In this document: positions 54,040-64,000 of the stretch, one piece after another
How positions within the stretch are numbered: position 1 is the first letter of the stretch
Layout: every line of letters starts with the position of its first letter
Assembly: GCF_024345225.1 (NCBI RefSeq)
Contig: NZ_BROD01000001.1
Location: forward strand, 3,963,501-4,027,500
DNA length: 64,000 nucleotides
Source of the DNA: Clostridium sp. TW13
GTDB lineage: Bacteria > Bacillota > Clostridia > Clostridiales > Clostridiaceae
Reading direction: 5' to 3'
The notes under the pieces: generated by a model
What the model saw: the letters and a program-made list of their open reading frames with translations, nothing else
Database searches by the model: none
What the model was told of the DNA's origin: nothing
Made by a program: the position numbers and the translations under genes

Positions 54040-55434
54040 TTACATCTTCTCAAACTCTTTTATTCTAGATGCAAGAACTTTCGAATTTTTAGAATCCTCA
54101 ACTATTTCTGTAGGTTTTTTATTAAGTTCCCGTGCCAATATATAAATTATCTTATCTATACAATGAGCTCCATGACACTTACCAAAAGTTGCACCTGTCC
54201 TTCTTTTTACCCCCTCAACAGTTCTTGCTCCAAGAGGTCTTCTTATGCTATCAACAATTTCTCCTTCAGAAATCAAATTACATATACAAACCATTTTTCC
54301 ATACCTAGGATCAACTGATATAATTTCATTTATCTCATTATTGCTCATCTCTTTAAATCTATAATAATCTCTTCTCTTATCTACAAAGCTCTTATTTAAT
54401 GAACAACCTAAATTGTTTACTATAGTTTCACATATCATATTTGAAATTGCAGGAGTCATAGTTACCGTAGCATAATTGTTCCCGGCAACTTTAATGTATC
54501 CATCATAATGTTCATTATCATCAATGATTATTAAGTCATCGTTAAACTTATCATGATATATACTATTCACCATATCTTTATTAAAATCATAAACAAGCTT
54601 ATTGGCTAAGTTTATAGCTTCACTAAACTTAAAAGTTCCTTTTTTATTTACAGCAATTAATGAAGTTCCTATAACTCCAGGTATATACTTAATAGTATCT
54701 CCCTCTTCATCAACTTTTGTTACAATACTCTTTGAAAAATTTTTCACTTTATCATTCATAATTAAATAATGGATATCTCTAGTATTAATTTCGTTAACCT
54801 CAGTGTTTTTCTCTATAATGTTATACTCTCCAGGAGTTGTATTAACTACTACCTTACAAGTAAACTTATTTTTATTGGTTATTACCTTAAATCCATTAAC
54901 TATTTTCTTTATATCTAAAACTTTTTCCTCTAACTTAAAAGTTGCACCATTATCGAAAGCTACTTCAGCATAAGCTAATGCTAAATCATATGGGGCTACC
55001 ACTCCAGTATTGGGGGAGTATAACGCTTTTTTAAAATCTATATTTAAATTAGGTTCCAAATCATATACTTCTGAAGGTTCCATCAAGTATACATTATTAA
55101 TTCCTCTTCTTTTAGCTCTCTCATAAGTCTGTTCTAATATTTTAACTGCTACATCGCTGTCAGCAACTCTTAGTGAGCCTGTTCTTTTGAATGGAACATT
55201 AAATTTAGCTGTTATTTCATCTAGCATACTATTTCCCATATGTTCTAATTTACTTATTAAATCATCTTCACATTCAGTTCCATCAAAAACAACTTCAGTA
55301 TTTACTAATGATATATCATCTGCTATATCGTAATCCTTCTCAATAACTGCAATATTAAGGTTATACTTTGATAATCCATAAGCTACAGAACAACCAATTA
55401 TTCCACCGCCTAATACCAAAACGTCATAATCCAT
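54040..55434 (-). CDS. GlpA-like FAD-dependent oxidoreductase with BFD-type [2Fe-2S] domain
   Basis: This 464-residue flavoprotein begins DVLVLGGGIIGCSVAYGL (FAD-binding Rossmann fold of the DAO/GlpA family). The C-terminal domain has CICN, then RRTGATFGKCHGAHC, the four-cysteine pattern of BFD-like [2Fe-2S] domains. Relatives oxidise glycerol-3-phosphate or similar substrates, usually together with an NAD/FAD disulfide-type oxidoreductase and DUF1667. Here only the DUF1667-like remnant follows. AGGAGG precedes the ATG. Confidence 0.85.
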   Translation of the reverse strand: MDYDVLVLGGGIIGCSVAYGLSKYNLNIAVIEKDYDIADDISLVNTEVVFDGTECEDDLISKLEHMGNSMLDEITAKFNVPFKRTGSLRVADSDVAVKILEQTYERAKRRGINNVYLMEPSEVYDLEPNLNIDFKKALYSPNTGVVAPYDLALAYAEVAFDNGATFKLEEKVLDIKKIVNGFKVITNKNKFTCKVVVNTTPGEYNIIEKNTEVNEINTRDIHYLIMNDKVKNFSKSIVTKVDEEGDTIKYIPGVIGTSLIAVNKKGTFKFSEAINLANKLVYDFNKDMVNSIYHDKFNDDLIIIDDNEHYDGYIKVAGNNYATVTMTPAISNMICETIVNNLGCSLNKSFVDKRRDYYRFKEMSNNEINEIISVDPRYGKMVCICNLISEGEIVDSIRRPLGARTVEGVKRRTGATFGKCHGAHCIDKIIYILARELNKKPTEIVEDSKNSKVLASRIKEFEKM

Positions 55435-55653
55435 AATAACTTCCTCCTATACTAAAAGTCCCCTATATATTTTACACTAAACTCAAGATGAACTACAAAT
55501 TTTTTATAAAATTTTTCAATTGTTTTCATATATTTAACATTTTTTCTTCATAATTTTATATCTTATATAAATAAATTTTATAAATAAATCATGTGGTATT
55601 AACTTCACAAAATATTATTATAATAAAAAAATTTAACTTATAGCAAAAATATA

Positions 55654-55691
55654 GCTGCTTTATAGTTAAGATAGCATAACTATAAAGCAGC
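55654..55691 (-). terminator. Terminator of the UPF0182 gene
   Basis: A perfect 15-base stem (55654-55668 with 55677-55691, 8-base loop) lies 33 bases after the stop on the minus strand and is followed by TATATTTTTG. Confidence 0.85.
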
Positions 55692-55723
55692 ATATTAATT
55701 TACTAAGGCTGTTCTGCAGTGTC

Positions 55724-58381
55724 TCAATTTTTATTATTTAATTTATTAATTAAGTCACCTAGTTGTTTTATATATTCCCCATATTTAGCCCAATCTCCTT
55801 GCTTTTGTGCTTCTATGGCTTTATCATATAAATCTTTAGCTTGTTTTGCATCTGAACTGCTAACTTTATTATTTTCTTTGCTTGTTGTAGTTTGTTCATC
55901 ACTAGGTTTATAATTAAATAATTGTTCTAATGCCTCTGCAACAGTATTTCCACTTACTATCTTGTCTCCATCACTCATAATTATCTTCTTAACTTCTGGA
56001 ATAGAATTTTGAGTGTTAGCCTTTAAATAAATCGTCTTTAAGTATAATAATGAATTATTTATAGGTACTATTACTATATCACCATCTAATACCTTAGAAC
56101 CTTTTCCTTCCCATAGACTTATTTCCTTAGAAATATCCTTATCCTGAAGTATCTTATTATTAAATAGATATGGACTATAGATATTAGTTTGTTGTGGAAA
56201 TTTATACATAACTAACTTTCCATAATTATCTCCATCCATTCTAGCTCCAAGAAGTGAAGTCATACTCTGCTTTCCCATTACATTAAAATATTCGAATAAG
56301 ACCATCTCTTGAGATTTTTCTCCTGGAAGCTTAGTCATTAAATATAAAGCTTCATTAGGCTTATATTGATCCTTTGAGTCTTCTTTAGCCATAGTACTTG
56401 AAGAAGTCTCCCATAAGTCATCTTGAGTAAAGAACGTAGTAGTATTAGTCATATGATATTTTCCTAATACCTTACATTGCAAATTAAACAATTCTTCTGG
56501 ATATCTAAAGTGTTCTTTTATACCTGTAGGTATTTCACTTGCACTCTTAAATAATCCATTAAATATTTTTGAATAACTTTGTACTATAGGATCTTTATCA
56601 TCTACAATATAAAAATTAGTAGTTCCATCATATGCATCAATAATCACTTTAACTGAATTTCTAATATAGTTTATATCATCATATGGTTGAGAATATGGGT
56701 ATTGATTACTTGTGGTATATGCATCCATTATCCAATATAACTTTCCATCATTTATAACTGCATATGGATCTTTATCATACTTTAGAAATGGAGCAATTTT
56801 CTTAACTCTTTCAACTATATTTTTATCAAGTATCATCTTACTGTCACTTGAAATATCTTGTGAGAATAAAATTCTACTATTTTGCTCTCTTATTGCAAGC
56901 ATAATTCTATTTAATGGAGTCATCCTTATGCCAGCCTTACCATTATACTTTGTTGTATTGTTTCCATTACTTGATGGATAATCAAGCTCATTTATTTTAG
57001 TATTTACTACTATATAATCATTAGAACCTTCACCAAAATAAACCCTAGGATTGTCTACTTTTATGTCTGTTAAATTATTTGTAGGCAAATCCTTCATTAA
57101 GAAGTCTGGCTGTCCTTCACTTGTAACGGCATTTACCTTACTCATAACAGTCCCATAACCATGAGTATAAATCAAATGCCTATTTTGCCATGAGGTTATA
57201 TTAGAATTTTCTAACTCTCTTACTGCCACAAATACTTGACTCTTCTTTCCGTTTATATTGTATCTATCTGTATCTATGTCATTAAAATTATAATAATTTT
57301 TCATGCTCTGTACTTGATTATAGAAACTAAGTACTGGTGATACTGAATTTACTCTTAAGTTTTCAATGATGTCTTTATTTTCATTAATTTGTTTTGAATC
57401 TAAATTATATTTTGTATCAAATTGCTTTTCTTCAACATTATTAATGTTAAATGCTTTTCGAGTGGAATCTATATTGTAGCCTATATATTTCTGCTCAAAT
57501 TCAAATTCATTAGGCTTTACAAAGAAACTTTGAGTTAATTGAGCAACTATAGGTTCCAACACTATAATGGCTATTGTAACCCCAACAAACCCTATTATAG
57601 GTTTAAACTTATTTCTTGTTATAAAAAATATTGATACTACAGCAAAAATTCCTGATAAAATACTTATTCCTCTATAGAATAACAAAGTCACATTTTTATC
57701 TGTGTAACCTGCACCATATACTATTCCTCTTGAACTGTATAAAATATAATATCCCTTAAGAATATATCCTACACATAACATAATAAAAATCATAAAGGCT
57801 ATTACTGCCATTCTACTTTTAAATGACTTGTCCTTAAAATTACTGCTACCATTAGCTTGAGTAATATTGAATTTAATTCTTAAAATAGCATAACTTATCA
57901 TAGTTATTATGCTTATAATAACTACTAATCCTAATAAAATATTAAAAATCACTTGAATTAGTGGTAATTTAAAGACATAAAATGATATATCTTTATTAAA
58001 GAATGGATCTTTTTCATTAAATGAAACTGAGTTTGTAAATTGTAAGATTGTATACCAGTATGTATTAGCTACAATTAAAGAAAATACAACTGATATAAAT
58101 GCTATAAGCACGTTATACCACTTCTCAAATTTTAAAACTCCATCTCCTATAATATTTTTTATATCTCTAATAAGAAACTTAGAATATAAAAATAGAAATG
58201 CAGCTGTTACAATGAATATCGGTAAGAATAATTTAAGTACCGAAAAAATTCTTGTAAAATATACTTTAAGATATCCTACTTCCTTAAACCACATTATATC
58301 AATAATAAAGTTTGAACTCATAAACATTAATGCAATAATTATAGATATTATTACAATACCGTAAGTAATTTTCTTTTTCAT
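55724..58381 (-). CDS. UPF0182 family membrane protein
   Basis: This 885-residue protein has seven or so membrane segments in the first 310 residues (from YGIVIISIIIALMFMSSNF to IIGFVGVTIAIIVLEPIV), then a large domain of about 500 residues that lies outside the membrane (YTHGYGTVMSKVNAVTSEGQ, RIMLAIREQNSRIL, and YPEELFNLQ near the end). A Lys/Gln/Ser-rich C-terminal tail follows. This is the UPF0182/COG1615 family, whose function is not known. The ATG at 58379-58381 follows AGGGGAAATATT; a start six codons earlier would overlap this site. It lies 21 bases after niaR. Confidence 0.9.
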   Translation of the reverse strand: MKKKITYGIVIISIIIALMFMSSNFIIDIMWFKEVGYLKVYFTRIFSVLKLFLPIFIVTAAFLFLYSKFLIRDIKNIIGDGVLKFEKWYNVLIAFISVVFSLIVANTYWYTILQFTNSVSFNEKDPFFNKDISFYVFKLPLIQVIFNILLGLVVIISIITMISYAILRIKFNITQANGSSNFKDKSFKSRMAVIAFMIFIMLCVGYILKGYYILYSSRGIVYGAGYTDKNVTLLFYRGISILSGIFAVVSIFFITRNKFKPIIGFVGVTIAIIVLEPIVAQLTQSFFVKPNEFEFEQKYIGYNIDSTRKAFNINNVEEKQFDTKYNLDSKQINENKDIIENLRVNSVSPVLSFYNQVQSMKNYYNFNDIDTDRYNINGKKSQVFVAVRELENSNITSWQNRHLIYTHGYGTVMSKVNAVTSEGQPDFLMKDLPTNNLTDIKVDNPRVYFGEGSNDYIVVNTKINELDYPSSNGNNTTKYNGKAGIRMTPLNRIMLAIREQNSRILFSQDISSDSKMILDKNIVERVKKIAPFLKYDKDPYAVINDGKLYWIMDAYTTSNQYPYSQPYDDINYIRNSVKVIIDAYDGTTNFYIVDDKDPIVQSYSKIFNGLFKSASEIPTGIKEHFRYPEELFNLQCKVLGKYHMTNTTTFFTQDDLWETSSSTMAKEDSKDQYKPNEALYLMTKLPGEKSQEMVLFEYFNVMGKQSMTSLLGARMDGDNYGKLVMYKFPQQTNIYSPYLFNNKILQDKDISKEISLWEGKGSKVLDGDIVIVPINNSLLYLKTIYLKANTQNSIPEVKKIIMSDGDKIVSGNTVAEALEQLFNYKPSDEQTTTSKENNKVSSSDAKQAKDLYDKAIEAQKQGDWAKYGEYIKQLGDLINKLNNKN

Positions 58382-58402
58382 AATATTTCCCCTACTCATA
58401 TA

Positions 58403-58921
58403 TTAGTGAATTAAAAAATTATTCTTTTCTAATTCTTTAATAATTAATATTAAATTTTCTTCACTGTCTGCTGAGATTGTATGTATGTGTACACCTTCTG
58501 TTAATTCAGCCAGCGGTTTTGCATTTAATCTCTCAAATCTTTCAATAAATTTATGCAATTCATTTAAGTTTCTAATCATTAAATTTGCCTTTATTTCCCC
58601 ATATAAAGGATGTTCAACAATTACATCCTCTATAATACCACCATACTTTATTACAATACTCAATTCTTCTTCTATTTTGCTCTGATCATGGCATACTGCT
58701 ATTACTTTTTTTAATCTCTTGTGCTTGCTTTCACTTTTCAAAATAATATATCCTGATGAAGTAGCTATTATGTCATTTGCTTCAGCCCTTAATAGTGCTA
58801 TATCTTTAACTATAATCTGTCTTGTAACTCCAAATTTTATTGCCAGTTCACTTCCAGTAAAAGGCTTATTGCTTTCTTTTAATTCATTAAGTATTAATTT
58901 TCTTCTCTCAATAGCATTCAT
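58403..58921 (-). CDS. niaR: Niacin-responsive transcriptional repressor NiaR
   Basis: The 172-residue protein has an N-terminal winged helix (FTGSELAIKFGVTRQIIVKDI) and a C-terminal 3H domain with three conserved histidine sites: VCHDQ, VEHPLYGEI and EGVHIHTIS. NiaR binds niacin and represses NAD-synthesis and niacin-uptake genes. No such target is in the window; the next gene in the transcript is UPF0182. GGAGTGG precedes the ATG. Confidence 0.92.
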   Translation of the reverse strand: MNAIERRKLILNELKESNKPFTGSELAIKFGVTRQIIVKDIALLRAEANDIIATSSGYIILKSESKHKRLKKVIAVCHDQSKIEEELSIVIKYGGIIEDVIVEHPLYGEIKANLMIRNLNELHKFIERFERLNAKPLAELTEGVHIHTISADSEENLILIIKELEKNNFLIH

Positions 58922-58940
58922 TAAACCACTCCAAACTTAT

Positions 58941-59459
58941 TTAATTTCTATCATCTGCATCTTTTAATATCTGTAGCATATCATTAATACCATGGTCTTC
59001 TTTATGATGGAATTTAATTGCATTAAGAAATTCAATTGAATATGATTTGTCTAATTTTTTTAATATTTCTACTCCTATTTCAGGATGGTAGTAATATGAT
59101 TTTATGATATTAGATTTATCACTAAACTTTTTTATTTTAGACTTTGTTATATTATCAAGCACAACCATAGTAGCTTTTTCTATAGGATTGAGTTTATACC
59201 TGTTCTTACCTATATCATGTAATAAAGCTACCCTAATTAATTGCTTTTCATCTATTTCATCAGTACTTATAGAGTTATTTGTTCTTAATATATTTACTGA
59301 CTCTTTAGCAACTCTTATAGAATGTTGTTTATCTACTTTAGTCAATTTATTAAATTCCTTTATTTCTTGATTGTCTAAATAACTGTTTATATATTTAAAA
59401 TCAACTTTTTTCCCAGAATAATATATAGACATCATAAATTGCTTTATCCTATATAACAC
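58941..59459 (-). CDS. HD-domain protein
   Basis: The HD phosphohydrolase motifs are present: KQHSIRVAKESVNIL, IRVALLHDIGKNRYKL, SYYYHPEIGVEIL and IKFHHKEDHGIND. As listed the protein has 172 residues from a GTG; an ATG eight codons later (with AGGATAAAG upstream) is also possible. The next gene upstream on the same strand is a second HD protein only 25 bases away, and niaR follows. Substrate is unknown. Confidence 0.82.
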   Translation of the reverse strand: MLYRIKQFMMSIYYSGKKVDFKYINSYLDNQEIKEFNKLTKVDKQHSIRVAKESVNILRTNNSISTDEIDEKQLIRVALLHDIGKNRYKLNPIEKATMVVLDNITKSKIKKFSDKSNIIKSYYYHPEIGVEILKKLDKSYSIEFLNAIKFHHKEDHGINDMLQILKDADDRN

Positions 59460-59484
59460 TTTAGTATTAGCACCTCCATATGTA

Positions 59485-59970
59485 CTATCTAATATACATT
59501 AAATCTAATATATCACTTCCACTTTTAGTCTTAAAGTACTTTTCTTTAATTTTTTTAATAACTTCTTTGTCGAGGTTATCCTCATATATATTTACTATGA
59601 AGTCACCCTCAACCAATATCTGCAGATCTAACCCATCTATTTTGCTATAAGAATGATGATTTCCTATTATAAACTTTATTCTTTCAACTTCATCAAAATT
59701 TAAACAAAATTGTTTTATTAAATTTTCAGCTATAGGAGGTCCTTCTATCTCTTGATATGAGCCTGCAGTTGAATTATATTTCCTTTCTGCTTCTTTTATA
59801 CCTATGTCATGTAAAATTGCTGCTATTTCAATTATTCTTAACATGTCGGTGCTTACATTTTCTCTTTTAGCAATCATAGTTGCAAAACTATGTACTTTTA
59901 ATGCATGATTAATCCTTCTAATATCACCATTAAAATAATCTATCATCTTTATGATAATTTCCTCAATCAT
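59485..59970 (-). CDS. HD-domain phosphohydrolase
   Basis: This 161-residue protein is of the single-domain HD type: INHALKVHSFATMIAKRE, IAAILHDIGIKEAERKY, EGPPIAENLI and FIIGNHHSYSKIDGLD, followed by LVEGDFIVNIYED. It resembles small clostridial HD proteins of unknown substrate. AGGAGATATATG precedes the ATG. It is the first gene of a group with the second HD protein, niaR and UPF0182. Confidence 0.85.
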   Translation of the reverse strand: MIEEIIIKMIDYFNGDIRRINHALKVHSFATMIAKRENVSTDMLRIIEIAAILHDIGIKEAERKYNSTAGSYQEIEGPPIAENLIKQFCLNFDEVERIKFIIGNHHSYSKIDGLDLQILVEGDFIVNIYEDNLDKEVIKKIKEKYFKTKSGSDILDLMYIR

Positions 59971-60004
59971 AGTACATATATCTCCTAAAATTTATTTTTA
60001 TATA

Positions 60005-60037
60005 ACAAAAAACCATACTGCTATTGCAATATGGTTT
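60005..60037 (-). terminator. Terminator of the rRNA operon
   Basis: AAACCATA at 60010-60017 pairs with TATGGTTT at 60030-60037, with TGC/GCA inside. It follows tRNA-Ala on the minus strand and continues into TTTTGTTATA. Confidence 0.85.
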
Positions 60038-60043
60038 ATAATT

Positions 60044-60119
60044 TGGTGGAGATAAAGAGATTCGAACTCTTGACCCCCTGCGTGCAAGGCAGGTGCTCTC
60101 CCAACTGAGCTATACCCCC
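60044..60119 (-). tRNA. tRNA-Ala(TGC)
   Basis: Acceptor GGGGGTA pairs with TATCTCC (two GU pairs); anticodon stem CCTGC/GCAGG with loop CTTGCAC gives TGC (Ala). The T-arm GTTCGAATC and CCA are encoded. It is the last gene of the rRNA operon. Confidence 0.95.
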
Positions 60120-60124
60120 AAAAA

Positions 60125-60201
60125 TGGTGGACCTTCAGGGACTCGAACCCCGGACCTACCGGTTATGAGCCGGTTGCTCTAACCAACTGAGCTAAAGATC
60201 C
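60125..60201 (-). tRNA. tRNA with CAT anticodon (Met or Ile2)
   Basis: Acceptor GGATCTT pairs with AAGGTCC; anticodon stem ACCGG/CCGGT with loop CTCATAA gives CAT. The body resembles Firmicute tRNA-Ile2, whose CAT is changed to lysidine-AU, at least as much as elongator tRNA-Met. By eye I cannot decide. CCA is encoded. Confidence 0.9.
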
Positions 60202-60208
60202 ATGTTAA

Positions 60209-60325
60209 CCTGGCAACCACTTACTCTCCCACACAGTCGCCCATGCAGTACCATCAGCTGTAATTGGCTTAACCATCCTGTTCGGAATGGGAAGGGGTGT
60301 AACCCAAAAACACATCATTACCAGA
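60209..60325 (-). rRNA. rrf: 5S ribosomal RNA
   Basis: The minus strand begins TCTGGTAATGATG and ends GTTGCCAGG, which pair as the terminal stem. The inner CCCATTCCGAACAG and GATGGTACTGC are the conserved 5S loops. Length is about 117 bases. Confidence 0.95.
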
Positions 60326-60461
60326 TATTCATGTAGTTGGTTTTAGATTCAAACAATCTACATTTAACATTATAACATGTCTTTTTAACATGTCAAGCTT
60401 TTTTGAAAGAAATTCTTTCAAAATTGCACACAAGTTTATCTCTTTTTGTTAATCTATTTTA

Positions 60462-63363
<2,902 letters not shown>

Positions 63364-63588
63364 TTGATATGTTTTCACACATCATGCCTATCTTAACAAA
63401 GTTACTAAATCTAAATTCGCATTTGAATTTGACATTTGAGATATTACATTAAAATGTAATTTTTTATATACTTATGTGCAATTTTCAAAGAACAAAATTC
63501 TGAGAGAAGATCTCTCAAAATTAAACAGAGGATAACCAGTCTTCGTTTTTATCCAAGTACATGTTTCCATCACTTAGATGTTCTCCAT
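63364..63588 (-). other. 16S-23S spacer without tRNA
   Basis: The 225-base spacer has no tRNA gene. A GAGAGATCTTCTCTC-like palindrome near 63500-63518 is probably part of an rRNA processing stem. Confidence 0.7.

Positions 63589-64000
<412 letters not shown>

Overview
The window is AT-rich (clearly below 35% GC outside the rRNA genes), with Shine-Dalgarno-led genes packed mostly on the minus strand. Gene content and protein style (AddAB, SbcCD, NiaR, UPF0182, a folE-HD-folP-folBK operon, MotAB, YkuD) point to a Firmicute, most likely Clostridium sensu stricto. The species cannot be named from the sequence alone.

Region 1 (1-12.2 kb, minus strand) is a biosynthetic gene cluster that runs off the left edge. 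In order of transcription it encodes an ANL acyl ligase, a type II thioesterase, a BtrH-like papain-fold acyltransferase, a BtrK/LysA-like PLP decarboxylase, an ATP-grasp ligase, a free-standing acyl carrier protein, a PP-loop ATP pyrophosphatase, a second larger BtrH-like protein with a lectin-like tail, a three-gene ABC exporter, and the start of a PaaK-like adenylating enzyme. No modular NRPS or PKS is present. The ACP, ATP-grasp, decarboxylase and BtrH set is the kit butirosin producers use to build an amino-acyl chain on a carrier protein and transfer it. The PP-loop enzyme, extra ligases and second transferase indicate a different product. This is the best candidate for an undescribed system.

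Region 2 (12.5-20.0 kb, minus) handles amino sugars and surface sugars: a ROK kinase with NagA, two tandem GalE-type epimerases, a UDP-GlcNAc 2-epimerase, and a coupled pair made of a divergent phosphopentomutase-like protein and a nucleotidyltransferase-like protein that lacks the usual HxGH histidines.

Region 3 (20.0-22.0 kb) is a decayed mobile-element zone, with a frameshifted IS30-type transposase next to tRNA-Arg(CCT).

Region 4 (22.0-34.2 kb) holds a TetR regulator, phosphatidylserine decarboxylase, a LacI regulator, an orphan Card1/DUF1887-type CARF nuclease with no CRISPR locus nearby, MotAB, the folate operon, a sigma factor with a very long C-terminal extension, and an EamA transporter.

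Region 5 (34.3-52.3 kb) is DNA repair and housekeeping: tRNA-Arg(ACG), SbcCD, PepT, an L,D-transpeptidase, an isochorismatase-fold protein without its catalytic residues, YhaM, CCA-adding enzyme and AddAB.

Region 6 (52.8-64.0 kb) has three tRNA-Ser genes, a glycerol-3-phosphate-dehydrogenase-like flavoprotein with a shortened DUF1667 partner, UPF0182, NiaR, two HD-domain proteins, and an rRNA operon (16S-23S-5S-tRNA(CAT)-tRNA-Ala) on the minus strand. The 16S gene is cut by the right edge.
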